64,000 nucleotides of DNA from Uliginosibacterium flavum (GCF_040566545.1 NZ_JBEWZI010000008.1:137173-201172); one strand, 5' to 3'; positions 45,274 to 53,235 are shown, counted from the stretch's first letter. Made by a program: numbers and translations. The notes: generated by a model from the letters alone, not told the origin.

Positions 45274-45301
45274 TTCGCTATGTTTTATCGTATATAGCGA
45301 A
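45274..45301. promoter_or_regulatory. ModE-box-like operator 2
   Basis: TTCGCTATG, a central TTTTATCG and TATATAGCGAA form a near-perfect inverted repeat (outer 8 bases TTCGCTAT / ATAGCGAA exact). It starts 32 bases upstream of the 137-aa gene start and matches the E. coli ModE consensus more closely than site 1. It should repress the second transporter cassette when molybdate is plentiful. Confidence 0.75.
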
Positions 45302-45333
45302 TTGTGTGCCAGACGAAAGAAGGAAGACGGTTT

Positions 45334-46179
45334 TCAGAGTCGGGAAAAAATTACTTTCACGTCGCGCGGCGGCGCGAAATAAGGCGCGGAGCTGACCAGA
45401 AAATCTGCACCGGCACGCGCATAGGCCACCGCATTTTCGAGCGTCACGCCGCCTGCCGGCGCCAGCAAAGCGCTGAGATTGTGCGCGTTCAGCGCCGCTC
45501 TGCATTCACTCAGGGCGGCCGGGCTGAAGCGCTCCAGCTGCAGCACGTGTGCACCACACCGCGCGAGCCACAGCGCATCTTCCAGACTACCGACCTCGGC
45601 CACAAGTTTCTTTTCCGGGGCCTGCTTGCGTATCCGAGCGAAGAGCTCAGGGAGCTCGGCATTGTCGACAAACACACGGTGATCCGGAAACACCAGCAAG
45701 GTTTCCGACAAACCCAGCCGATGCGACACCGCGCCGCCTGCCGTGATCGCCTTGACCGCAAGCTTGCGATTGCCGGGGAAGTTCTTGCGGGTACACGCCA
45801 GCGGCAAGTCGAAGCCGGCATCGCGTACAGCTTGCAGCATACCGGCCGCACATGACGCGATGCCGGAGAGGTACTCCATCAAGGTCTGAGCCGTTTTCCA
45901 GGCCAAATGCAGAGATTCAACGGAGCCTTGCACACGCAGCAGCTCGGTGCCCTCAGCCACCTGCGTACCCGATGCCACAAAGCTCATTACCTTGCCGCCC
46001 GCCAGCTCGACCAGGCGTGCAGCCTCTTCGCTGCCACACACCCGCATTGCATGCCGGGCACACATCACCATCTGTGCGGATTGAGCGCCGATACCCATGC
46101 TACGCGTCGTAAGATCGCCGTAAGGCACATCCTCATCCAGCATGGCGCATAGCGCCTCATCATTCAGACAGGTATGCAT
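45334..46179 (-). CDS. modD: ModD protein (NadC-like phosphoribosyltransferase homologue)
   Basis: A 281-aa protein homologous to nicotinate-nucleotide pyrophosphorylase. DVPYGDLTTRSMGIG, TLMEYLSGIASCAAGM, CTRKNFPGNRKLAVKAI and SHRLGLSETLLVFPDH are the QPRTase/ModD segments. ModD genes cluster with molybdenum transport genes, and their reaction is unresolved. It lies 91 bases upstream of the 137-aa gene, with the ModE-like site between them. Its own start has a weak GGAG. Confidence 0.88.
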   Translation of the reverse strand: MHTCLNDEALCAMLDEDVPYGDLTTRSMGIGAQSAQMVMCARHAMRVCGSEEAARLVELAGGKVMSFVASGTQVAEGTELLRVQGSVESLHLAWKTAQTLMEYLSGIASCAAGMLQAVRDAGFDLPLACTRKNFPGNRKLAVKAITAGGAVSHRLGLSETLLVFPDHRVFVDNAELPELFARIRKQAPEKKLVAEVGSLEDALWLARCGAHVLQLERFSPAALSECRAALNAHNLSALLAPAGGVTLENAVAYARAGADFLVSSAPYFAPPRDVKVIFSRL

Positions 46180-46281
46180 GGCATGAGACTCCAGAGCTGG
46201 ATGACGATCAGGCGTGACGGAATTGATTCAAGTACATTCATCGTAAAACCCTCCTGACCGACATTCAGCAAGGAGCAGACC

Positions 46282-46320
46282 ATGCCTGAAGAACCGCTCT
46301 GGGCGCGGCTCTTCAGGCAT
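46282..46320. repeat. Dispersed hairpin element, best-preserved member
   Basis: A 16-bp stem ATGCCTGAAGAACCGC / GCGGCTCTTCAGGCAT has one mismatch and a 7-base loop (46298-46304). This is the cleanest copy of the family, extending the shared core outward to GCCTGAAGAGCCGC. It lies between modD and a convergent-side small lipoprotein gene. Confidence 0.85.
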
Positions 46321-46380
46321 ATATCAGAGGATGAGTCATACCGATTTGTCGAACAGACGACAAATCTCCGCCCTTACCCA

Positions 46381-46659
46381 TCAACGGCGCGAACGCCCCT
46401 CATCCCAACGGCCACGCTCCTGTTCTTGACGACGGGGCTCAGGATGGCCGCGCTCCGCCTCGCGCGGGCGTGGCGGCGACGAAAAATGTCCGGAGGATGG
46501 CGCATGGCCGGTATGCGCCGAAGGCGAGTGACGATGGCTTGGGCCATCCCATCCCCGCCCACCGTAGTAAGGCTCGTCAAGTACCGGATAGGCCACACAG
46601 CCTTGCAACAAGGCCAAGCCACTCAACACCATCAAACTCCGCCAGCTCATCTTGTTCAT
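46381..46659 (-). CDS. Small Pro/His/Arg-rich lipoprotein
   Basis: A 92-aa protein with signal peptide MNKMSWRSLMVLSGLALLQGC; LLQGC is the lipobox. The mature part is a low-complexity, very polar chain (GGRGWDGPSHRHSPSAHTGH and so on, Arg/Glu-rich end). The ATG at 46659 gives a proper signal; the frame is open to 46692. Likely a surface or periplasmic anchored tail protein of unknown role. Confidence 0.7.
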   Translation of the reverse strand: MNKMSWRSLMVLSGLALLQGCVAYPVLDEPYYGGRGWDGPSHRHSPSAHTGHAPSSGHFSSPPRPREAERGHPEPRRQEQERGRWDEGRSRR

Positions 46660-46824
46660 GTCAGCTCCCGCGTTGACCTGTCTAAGCCACAAGCCTGGCA
46701 GAGCAAGCTGACCTCAGCCTGACGCGAAGCTGAGCGCAGCCTGATCCGCCCCGCGCCCATCGGGCGGGCGGCTATACTTTGCGTGCAAACAGACTGATTT
46801 CATCTTGCCGACAGGAGGCAGAGC

Positions 46825-47235
46825 ATGAGTACCTTTCCAGACACGCCACGCCGCCACACACGGTTGCGCAATGTGGTTCTGAGCACCACGTTTGCCCTCC
46901 TCGCGGCGTGTGGCGGCGGCGGAGGGCTCAACGATTTGTTCAGCAGCCTGTGGATCTACTCGGTCGAGTCTCCCAGCCGGGTCGACACGGATGCCGACGT
47001 AAGCGTCATCGCGCGCGCCGGCAGTACCGGTGACATCAGCAGCGACGATATGGAATGGACTTGGGATCAGACCGGTGGCGACGCAATCCGTAACCAGACT
47101 GTCGAGAGGGGCAGCAACAGTTCAATCCTGCGCTTCAAAGCACCATCAAGTTCCGGCACGCTCACCCTGAAAGTAACGCTCAGGGCAAAAGGGCTGGCTG
47201 ACAGCGAAAGCCTGAACATCACGGTCAGCAACTGA
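46825..47235 (+). CDS. Lipoprotein with Ig/PKD-like beta domain
   Basis: A 136-aa protein. The signal ends in TFALLAACGGGGG, where LAAC is the lipobox and the following Gly run is a common lipoprotein spacer. The mature domain (about residues 45-135) alternates short strands: SPSRVDTDADVSVIARAG, LTLKVTLRAKG and SLNITVSN resemble an immunoglobulin-like or PKD fold. GGAGG lies 8 bases before the ATG. Function is unknown. Confidence 0.75.
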   Translation: MSTFPDTPRRHTRLRNVVLSTTFALLAACGGGGGLNDLFSSLWIYSVESPSRVDTDADVSVIARAGSTGDISSDDMEWTWDQTGGDAIRNQTVERGSNSSILRFKAPSSSGTLTLKVTLRAKGLADSESLNITVSN

Positions 47236-47304
47236 GCGCCTGAGCAGGGGGCGAACCACCACATCACCGAAACCCGCGCCAATACTCACTCTGCAAATTA
47301 ATTC

Positions 47305-47484
47305 TTGAATTCCCGGCGTCTAACTTATACAAAGGAATTGCAAGTATCCCTTGCGTAACAAGAGGAAGACCTTATCGCAACCGTGAAGCTAGCATCTCAC
47401 AGCAACAGGTAGGTCCAACCGGAGTTGTTCTCCGGCGCTGGTGGTGGATCCACCGGCACAAAACGCCGCGCAATGCGGCGTTTT
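47305..47484 (+). ncRNA. Candidate small RNA with promoter and terminator
   Basis: The stretch has no gene but a promoter-like pair: TTGAAT (47305) and TATACA (47326), spacing short at 15. About 150 bases later a perfect terminator hairpin follows. Inside, CCGGAG / CTCCGG forms a small hairpin near 47420-47436. The transcript would begin near 47338. No homology to a named RNA is recognised, and the upstream lipoprotein could instead read through to the terminator. Confidence 0.35.
47460..47484 (+). terminator. Rho-independent terminator
   Basis: A perfect 10-bp stem AAAACGCCGC / GCGGCGTTTT around a 5-base loop GCAAT, followed by a T-rich tract. It ends either the lipoprotein transcript (225 bases upstream) or a separate small RNA. 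Confidence 0.85.
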
Positions 47485-47545
47485 CATTTCAGGAATACAT
47501 GCACGACGTGCTCGAAGATCCTCGCCCAGCAAGGCTTTACAGGGA

Positions 47546-47574
47546 GCATGCCTGCACAGGGCCGTCAGGCGTGC
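47546..47574. repeat. Dispersed hairpin element, GCATGCCTG variant
   Basis: GCATGCCTG (47546-47554) and CAGGCGTGC (47566-47574) pair around an 11-base loop, followed by CTTCTTCAG. It lies between the terminator and the yqjK-like stop. The outer parts CGAAGATCC and CTTCTTCAG suggest a decayed GAAGAG-family copy. Confidence 0.5.
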
Positions 47575-47601
47575 TTCTTCAGTACGCCCTCCCGCGCAGC
47601 T

Positions 47602-47874
47602 TCAAATAGCCTTGGCAGAGTCGACCTTGCCCATCACCTGCTTGGCGATCCGCCAGGCGCTCAGCCCGGCATTCAACCAGCGGCCCCAGCGTGCAGGCAA
47701 TACGGCGCCCAGCACACCGGCCAGGGTTTCCAGCCAGGCAGACTGAGCCTTGCCGGATACGGAGGAAGCCAGATTCAAACTTCCCAGATCCTGGCGTAGC
47801 GCCAAGCGGTACTGCTCGGCCTGCAACACCAGCATTTCCTTGCGTAGCGAACGCATCATCCGGCGGCGGTTCAT
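47602..47874 (-). CDS. yqjK: YqjK-like protein
   Basis: A 90-aa basic protein (MNRRRMMRSLRKEMLVLQAEQYRLAL opening in two parts, then a short hydrophobic region). Position after yqjE and yqjD and the Arg-rich N-terminus match YqjK. The ATG at 47874 overlaps the yqjE stop as ATGA; the longer frame to 47988 is a shadow. Function is unknown, in a ribosome/membrane stress operon. Confidence 0.7.
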   Translation of the reverse strand: MNRRRMMRSLRKEMLVLQAEQYRLALRQDLGSLNLASSVSGKAQSAWLETLAGVLGAVLPARWGRWLNAGLSAWRIAKQVMGKVDSAKAI

Positions 47875-48257
47875 GGGGACTCCTCCGTACGACTTTGCAT
47901 CGCATCCTGATCGCGCCCGAACTCGGCACGCGTTGTGGCAAAAGGCTGGGGAGCCGTCAGTACGAGGCGGCGCAGCCACACACCGCACACCGCTGCGAGT
48001 ATGCCGTACAGCAGCGCCACGCCAAAGGTGGCGACGAGCAGGCAGTCATTGCGCGCCGCCAGCACCAAGCCCGCCGCGGTGGCGAAAAGCAACGCGAAGG
48101 CGGCAAAGACCACGATCACGAGCAGAATCGACATCTGCCACAGACGACGATCCAGCTCTTCCTCCAGCTCCAGTCCGAACAGATCCAGCCGGGTCCCCAG
48201 CAAACCTGCGAGGTTATCGGCCGACCGGCGAACCTGTCCGAACAGGTGCAAACTCAT
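47871..48257 (-). CDS. yqjE: YqjE / phage-holin-family membrane protein
   Basis: A protein of about 128 aa with two hydrophobic helices in the middle (SILLVIVVFAAFALLFATAAG and LLVATFGVALLYGILAAVC) and a charged tail. GTRLDLFGLELEEELDRRLW is the family's amphipathic segment. The start may be the ATG at 48257 or an ATG at 48272 overlapping yqjD by 14 bases. It pairs with YqjD. Confidence 0.85.
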   Translation of the reverse strand: MSLHLFGQVRRSADNLAGLLGTRLDLFGLELEEELDRRLWQMSILLVIVVFAAFALLFATAAGLVLAARNDCLLVATFGVALLYGILAAVCGVWLRRLVLTAPQPFATTRAEFGRDQDAMQSRTEESP

Positions 48258-48258
48258 C

Positions 48259-48561
48259 TCAGCGACGGGCAATCAGCATGCCCACGACCACGCCGACAGC
48301 GGCGCCAATCCCGATAGCCTTCCAGGGATTTTCGTGAACATATTCATCGGTCGCAGCGGCAGCGGCCTTGGCCTTGTCCAGCGCAATTTCCTCGGCCGTG
48401 GTCAGACGCTGTTTGGCTTCGCGCAAGCCAGCAATGATGCGCGCCTGCAGGGCTTCGGCTTCCTTGCCCGTTGCCGCAGCCGCATCCATGATCAATCTTT
48501 CGGTCTTGTGCAGAATGTCTTGCGATTCGTCCAGCAGGTTCGAAGAGGTGTTCTCAGCCAT
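48259..48561 (-). CDS. yqjD: YqjD/ElaB-type DUF883 protein
   Basis: A 100-aa protein with an Ala/Glu-rich amphipathic helix, the segment YVHENPWKAIGIGAAVGVVVGMLIARR and a single C-terminal membrane helix ending in Arg residues. This is the DUF883 signature. E. coli members tether ribosomes to the membrane in stationary phase. It is the first gene of yqjD-yqjE-yqjK. Confidence 0.93.
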   Translation of the reverse strand: MAENTSSNLLDESQDILHKTERLIMDAAAATGKEAEALQARIIAGLREAKQRLTTAEEIALDKAKAAAAATDEYVHENPWKAIGIGAAVGVVVGMLIARR

Positions 48562-48914
48562 GACAAGCTCCTTTTGATTAAAGTACGTGGGGATAAAAAA
48601 ACCGCCGCTTTCATGTTAGCCCACGAACTGGTGGAGGCAGGGCATGAAAGGGACTTGCGGGCAGTGGGATGATCAAGAGTCCTCGCGCGAGAACAGCAAT
48701 CTCGCAGGATCAGCCCCTGAAAATGCCGCCGCGCCTAAGCGACTATCGGCAAATCTGACCCCGGACTGTCCAAAGGGTTCCCTCAGCCTACGCTATAAAT
48801 CCTGCCATGCAGACAATATGTTCCTGGCGCACACCTTGCCACCGATTCCCGCTACAGTGGGCGGCCATACGTAAGCGTACCTAAATCCGGAATCCTGCGA
48901 CAGAAAGCCCTGGC
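48562..48914. other. Intergenic stretch between divergent yqjD and hemolysin III genes
   Basis: This 350-base divergent region holds no gene I can support. Its opening part carries the yqjD leader and an AAAAAAACCGCC run. A TGG...TTGC pair with GG-N10-GC spacing at 48825-48840 resembles a weak sigma-54 site, but the match is incomplete and no activator site accompanies it. A short translated frame (48600-48672) reads like a gene remnant but cannot be placed. Confidence 0.4.
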
Positions 48915-49574
48915 ATGAAACACAAACGCCCCCAGACCCGAGGAGAGGAAATCGCCAACGTCGCCAGCCACGCGGCGGGGCTGGTCGCTGCCCTGACAGC
49001 CTTTCCGATTCTGGTCGTCGTTACCGCCCGCCACGGCAGCGTGAGCAACATCGTCGCCGCCTGCATCTACGCCAGCACGATGGTGCTGATGTATCTGAGC
49101 TCCACGCTCTACCACTCGATGCCGCAAGGCCGCCTCAAACAGATTTTCCGCCAATTTGATCATGCGGCGATCTTCCTGCTGATCGCCGGCACCTATACGC
49201 CCTTCACCTTCAGCGTACTGGCAGGCGCCTGGGGCTGGACGATTTTCGGTCTGGTCTGGGGGCTGGCCGCGCTCGGCCTGTTCCTGATGTTCAGCAACCG
49301 GCTGAACAATCCCTGGCTCTCCAACGGCATCTACTTGCTGATGGGCTGGCTGATCATCATTGCGGCCGTACCGCTGTTCCGGAACATTTCCACCGCCGGC
49401 GCTGTCTGGCTCATAGCCGGCGGTCTGGCCTACACAGGTGGTGTGGCCTTCTACGCACTGGATGGCCGGCTGCGCTACGGGCATTTCATCTGGCACCTGT
49501 TCGTGCTCACCGGCACAGTCTGCCATTTCTTTGCCGTACTCTACGGCTGTACGCCGGGCGCCACGCTCGCGTAG
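48915..49574 (+). CDS. Hemolysin III / TrhA family membrane protein
   Basis: A 219-aa protein with seven helices. The N-terminal GEEIANVASHAAG, SSTLYHSM (metal His), FDHAAIFLLIAGTYTPF and the C-terminal WHLFVLTGTVCHFFAVLYG are the conserved His-bearing segments. E. coli TrhA modulates membrane energetics and fatty-acid balance; members with PAQR topology bind zinc. Confidence 0.92.
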   Translation: MKHKRPQTRGEEIANVASHAAGLVAALTAFPILVVVTARHGSVSNIVAACIYASTMVLMYLSSTLYHSMPQGRLKQIFRQFDHAAIFLLIAGTYTPFTFSVLAGAWGWTIFGLVWGLAALGLFLMFSNRLNNPWLSNGIYLLMGWLIIIAAVPLFRNISTAGAVWLIAGGLAYTGGVAFYALDGRLRYGHFIWHLFVLTGTVCHFFAVLYGCTPGATLA

Positions 49575-49658
49575 AGACGACAGCCATCCGTCGCCCTGTC
49601 GAACGTCCAGTCCGGCGAGGCTGCTACAAAGAGGCCTTATTCTCACCCCCCGCATTCC

Positions 49659-51098
49659 ATGCGCCTGCCTTACCCGCTCTCCCTTCCCAAACTCCTGCTC
49701 GCAGGCTTCGTGCTGGTGGCCCTGCCACCCGTGCTGGCCCTGCTCGGTGCGTATTTTTCACTGGATCAGCTGAGTCGGCGCAGCGAAATCGCGATCACCC
49801 GCGCCACTGCCATTACCCGCGACAGCCGCGCCCTGAGTGAGCATCTGAACGCGCTCGAACGCCTCGCGCGCCAGCAGCTGGTCCTCAACGATCCGCCGGG
49901 GCTCGCCGCCTATGCCAGCCGCCGCACCCGTTTCATCGACACCGGCGAACGCCTCGCGCAGCATGCCGACATCCTGAACATCAGCGCCGAACTGGAGGCC
50001 TTGCGCGCGGGTGAAGAGGCCATCTGGCTGCGACTGCAACAAGCCGATCTGAAGCAGACGCAAAGCCCGGCACTGGTCGCCGCTTTCAACGCCATGAATG
50101 CATCGGCAGCAGGCCTTGTCGGTCTGGCCGATGCGCGGATCGAAGCGGATATCGAAGCACTCCAGGTCGAAGCCTCCGCCGCACGCCGCCAGTTACTGCA
50201 GCGCCTGTGGGTGCTGATCCCGATCAGCCTGCTGTTCGCGCTGGGCATCACGGCCTTGATTCGCCGCCCTTTCCGTCAGTTGGAAGCGGCCATGCGCCGT
50301 CTTGGCGAAGGCAGTTTCGATGATCCGATCAAGGTCAGCGGCCCGCGTGACATGGCCCTGCTGGGCCAGCGCCTGGACTGGCTGCGCACCCGGCTGCAAG
50401 CCCTGGATGCGCAAAAAACACGTCTGCTTCAGCACGTTTCGCACGAGCTCAAGACCCCACTCACGGCGCTGCACGAAGGCACTGCCCTGCTGCTGGACAA
50501 AGTCACCGGCCCGCTCAACTCAGAGCAATTCGAGGTCGCCCAGATCCTCGCCAGCAACTGCCAGCGCCTGCGCAAACTGATCGAGAATCTGCTCGATTAC
50601 AGCAGTCTGCGCTTTGCGCCAGCCGATCTGCGCCGTGAAACCGTCGAACTCGGTGGCGTCGTCGAACAGGTTATTGCCGACCAGAAGCTCGCAGCCAACG
50701 CGCGCGGCATCGACATCACACACGACTGCGCCAATCTGAGTCTGCCCGCGGATCGCGAGAAACTGCGTGTCATCCTCGACAACCTGCTCTCCAACGCCCT
50801 CAAATACGCCCCGACTCACAGCCGCGTGCACATCGCCGCGCACGCCGAAGGCGGCTGGGCCAGCATCGAAGTCTGCGATAGCGGCCCCGGCATCCCCGCC
50901 GATCAGGCCCCAGCCATGCTCGAAGCCTTTGTCCAGGGCCCCGCGCCCGAAGACAGTCCGGTCAAAGGCAGCGGCCTCGGCCTGTCGATTGTGCGCGAAC
51001 TGGTCAGCGCCCACGGTGGCGAAATCGCCCTGCTCCCGAATTCCCCTCACGGCACCCGTGCCCGCATCCGCCTGCCCCTTACGGAGTCATCCTCATGA
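49659..51098 (+). CDS. glrK: Sensor histidine kinase QseE/GlrK
   Basis: A 479-aa sensor kinase. A first helix (residues 11-33), a periplasmic four-helix-like sensor rich in Ala/Leu and a second helix (183-201) lead into HAMP (RRPFRQLEAAMRRLGEGSF). The dimerisation domain has phospho-His H262 in QHVSHELKTPLTAL. The HATPase domain follows, with the N box LLSNALKYAP, CDSGPGIP and GLGLSIVRELVSAHGG. It overlaps the lipoprotein gene by ATGA. The gene order kinase-QseG-GlrR matches the enteric system. Confidence 0.93.
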   Translation: MRLPYPLSLPKLLLAGFVLVALPPVLALLGAYFSLDQLSRRSEIAITRATAITRDSRALSEHLNALERLARQQLVLNDPPGLAAYASRRTRFIDTGERLAQHADILNISAELEALRAGEEAIWLRLQQADLKQTQSPALVAAFNAMNASAAGLVGLADARIEADIEALQVEASAARRQLLQRLWVLIPISLLFALGITALIRRPFRQLEAAMRRLGEGSFDDPIKVSGPRDMALLGQRLDWLRTRLQALDAQKTRLLQHVSHELKTPLTALHEGTALLLDKVTGPLNSEQFEVAQILASNCQRLRKLIENLLDYSSLRFAPADLRRETVELGGVVEQVIADQKLAANARGIDITHDCANLSLPADREKLRVILDNLLSNALKYAPTHSRVHIAAHAEGGWASIEVCDSGPGIPADQAPAMLEAFVQGPAPEDSPVKGSGLGLSIVRELVSAHGGEIALLPNSPHGTRARIRLPLTESSS

Positions 51099-51610
51099 AA
51101 CTGCGCCACCTCCTGCTGATCGCCAGCCTCGGCTTGCTCACCAGCGCCTGCAGCAGCACCCATCTGGCCCGCGTCGGTCTGCTGCAGCCCGGCGTCGACA
51201 ACCAGCCCGACATCCTTCAGCAAGCCAGCCGCATTCGTGCATTAAGCCCGACAGAGCTTGGCAGCGAATCCGACAGCCTGCAGAAAGCCTACGCGGCGCA
51301 CCGCAGGGAGGAAAACCGCCTGCGTCTGGCCTTGTTTCTGAGCATCGCGCCGCCGCCGCACGCAGACCGGGCGCGCGCCCTGAGCCTGTTCGACGTGCCC
51401 GCCAGTGAGGCCAGCGGGCGCGGGCGCAATCATCCACTGGCGCAGCTCTTGCTCCCCTTGCTGCAAGACAACCGCCGCCTCGACGATAGCCTCGCCGCCA
51501 GTTTGCAGAAACAACGCGAACTACAGCAAAGCAACGACGCCATGCGCCAGAAACTCGACGCGATCCGCGAGATCGAAGTAAAAATGCAGGAACGCCCGAA
51601 CACCAAATGA
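51095..51610 (+). CDS. qseG: QseG-like outer-membrane lipoprotein
   Basis: A 171-aa lipoprotein: signal MKLRHLLLIASLGLLTSAC, lipobox LTSAC. The mature part ends in a coiled coil (LAASLQKQRELQQSNDAMRQKL). In enterics QseG sits in the outer membrane and activates the QseE kinase. ATGA overlaps couple it to both the kinase and the regulator gene. Family identity is inferred from position and form. Confidence 0.75.
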   Translation: MKLRHLLLIASLGLLTSACSSTHLARVGLLQPGVDNQPDILQQASRIRALSPTELGSESDSLQKAYAAHRREENRLRLALFLSIAPPPHADRARALSLFDVPASEASGRGRNHPLAQLLLPLLQDNRRLDDSLAASLQKQRELQQSNDAMRQKLDAIREIEVKMQERPNTK

Positions 51611-52980
51611 TCCAGACCGCCATACAGCCCGCCGCCCAGCCCCGCGTCCTCCTCGTCGATGACGACCCGGACCTGCTGCGCCTGCTCTCCATCCGCCTCA
51701 AGGCCAGCGGTTTCGAGACGCGCAGCGCGAACAGCGGCGAAACCGCGCTGGCGGCGCTCGCCGCGCAACGCCCGGACATCGTCGTCACCGATCTGCGCAT
51801 GCCCGGCATGGACGGGCTGGCGCTGTTCGACGCGGTGCGCGAGCAGCACCTGTCGCTGCCGGTGATCCTGCTCACCGCCCACGGCAACATCCCCGAAGCC
51901 ATCGCCGCCACCCAGCGCGGCGTGGCCGGCTACCTGACCAAACCTTACGACGCGAGCGAGCTGATCGCCCAGATCCACCGCGCCATCGGCAGCTCCGGCG
52001 GGGCCAGCGCCGCGCAGGCACCAGCCGCCTGGCGCAGCGAAATCCTCACGCGCAGCGCCGCGATGGAAGACTTTCTGCAGCAAGCCCAGCTTCTTGCCGC
52101 CAGCGAAGTCAGCGTCTTCATCAGCGGCCCCAGCGGCGCCGGCAAGGAGTTGCTGGCGCGCGCCATCCACAAGGCCAGCCCACGCGCCGCCAAGCCCTTC
52201 GTGGCGATCAACTGCGGCGCGATTCCGGAACAGCTGCTCGAATCCGAACTCTTCGGCCACGTCAAAGGCGCCTTCACCGGTGCTCATCGCGACCACGACG
52301 GCCTCTTCCAGGCGGCCAAGGGCGGCACCCTGTTTCTCGATGAAATCGGCGACATGCCCACGCCGCTGCAGGTCAAGCTGCTGCGCGTGCTCGAAGAGCG
52401 CGAAGTGCGCCCGGTCGGCGCGACCCGCAGCATTCCGATTGACGTGCGCCTGCTCTCCGCCACGCACCGCGATCTGAACATGGCGCGCAGCGAAGGGCGC
52501 TTTCGGGACGATCTCTACTACCGCCTCAACGTTGTCGCCTTGGCCCTGCCCTCGCTGGCCGAGCGTCGCGAGGACATCCCGCTGCTGGCGCAACATTTCC
52601 TGCTGCGTCTGGCCAAACGCTACGAGCGCCCGGTCAACGCCTTCTCGCCCGAAGCCATGGAGCTGCTGCTGGCCGCGCCCTGGCCCGGCAACATCCGCCA
52701 GCTGCTGAACGTGGTGGAACAGACCGTCGCCCTGGCCACCACCCCGGTGATCCCCGCTGCACTGGTCCAGCGCGCCTTGCAGGGCGACGGCGACGCCATC
52801 GAATCCTTCGAAGAAGCCCGCCACCGCTTCGAGCGCGATTATCTGATCCGCCTGCTGCGCCTGACCGAAGGCAACGTGACCCAAGCCGCGCGTCTGGCCA
52901 AACGCAACCGCACCGAGTTCTACCGCCTGCTCGCCCGCTACCACCTGGAAGCCGGCGCGTTCAAGGAGTCGGCGGAGTAG
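51607..52980 (+). CDS. glrR: Sigma-54-dependent response regulator QseF/GlrR
   Basis: A 457-aa NtrC-family activator. The receiver has D18-D20, phospho-acceptor D62 and K112. The AAA+ domain has Walker A GPSGAGKE (174-181), the sigma-54 contact loop GAFTGA (221-226) and Walker B LFLDEIGDM. The C-terminus has a Fis-type helix-turn-helix (EGNVTQAARLAKRNRTEFYRLL). GlrR activates RpoN promoters from TGTC-N10-GACA sites. Two perfect such sites and a sigma-54 promoter lie 0.5-0.65 kb downstream, before the bactofilin gene. Confidence 0.95.
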   Translation: MIQTAIQPAAQPRVLLVDDDPDLLRLLSIRLKASGFETRSANSGETALAALAAQRPDIVVTDLRMPGMDGLALFDAVREQHLSLPVILLTAHGNIPEAIAATQRGVAGYLTKPYDASELIAQIHRAIGSSGGASAAQAPAAWRSEILTRSAAMEDFLQQAQLLAASEVSVFISGPSGAGKELLARAIHKASPRAAKPFVAINCGAIPEQLLESELFGHVKGAFTGAHRDHDGLFQAAKGGTLFLDEIGDMPTPLQVKLLRVLEEREVRPVGATRSIPIDVRLLSATHRDLNMARSEGRFRDDLYYRLNVVALALPSLAERREDIPLLAQHFLLRLAKRYERPVNAFSPEAMELLLAAPWPGNIRQLLNVVEQTVALATTPVIPAALVQRALQGDGDAIESFEEARHRFERDYLIRLLRLTEGNVTQAARLAKRNRTEFYRLLARYHLEAGAFKESAE

Positions 52981-52990
52981 GCGGTCCGCA

Positions 52991-53046
52991 AAGTCGCAAG
53001 TCGCAAGTCGCAAGTCGCAAGTCGCAAGTCGCAAGTCGCAAGTCGG
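52991..53046. repeat. Heptamer tandem array (AAGTCGC x7 plus AAGTCGG)
   Basis: Seven perfect copies of AAGTCGC (52991-53039) and one altered copy directly follow the glrR stop (11 bases later). The same heptamer recurs in reverse orientation at 53440-53467, bracketing about 390 bases of other repeats. Confidence 0.95.
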
Positions 53047-53089
53047 GATGAGCATGACCGCCTTGCGCCCAAAGCCCAAGCGCGGATTT

Positions 53090-53120
53090 GATCGTTCCCA
53101 CGCTCCGCGTGGGAACGATC
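53090..53120. repeat. Perfect 14-bp palindrome
   Basis: GATCGTTCCCACGC (53090-53103) and GCGTGGGAACGATC (53107-53120) are exact complements around a 3-base loop. This CGTTCCCACGC motif is of a style seen as a dispersed element in many Gram-negative genomes. It lies inside the repeat island after glrR. Confidence 0.85.
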
Positions 53121-53134
53121 TAAGGAATCGGCTC

Positions 53135-53166
53135 CCCGAAGAGCCTCGTGCAGCGGTCCTCTTCAG
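53135..53166. repeat. Dispersed hairpin element
   Basis: CCGAAGAGCCTC and GCGGTCCTCTTCAGG form an imperfect stem inside the repeat island. It belongs to the GAAGAGCCGC family. Confidence 0.55.
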
Positions 53167-53235
53167 GCAGAGCACCGCGAGAAGCAGTCTGGACGCGGGT
53201 CTTCAAGGCTCCAAGCCCGTAGCCCTTGAAACCGA

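Noticed and set aside
46282..46722. Plus-strand frame of 146 codons starting at an ATG behind AAGGAG
   Set aside because: The start codon is part of the hairpin repeat, the product is Arg/Pro-rich nonsense, and it runs antisense through a real lipoprotein gene with a clear signal peptide.
48825..48840. Sigma-54 promoter upstream of the hemolysin III gene
   Set aside because: The GG-N10-GC spacing is right but the hexamers deviate and no TGTC-N10-GACA or other activator site accompanies it.
52991..53046. CRISPR array
   Set aside because: Units are 7 bases with no spacers, so this is a simple tandem heptamer repeat, and no cas genes are nearby.
51430..53175. A 581-codon frame antisense to glrR, including TCDLRLA repeats
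   Set aside because: It mirrors glrR codons and translates the heptamer array; no independent start, domain or ribosome site is seen.
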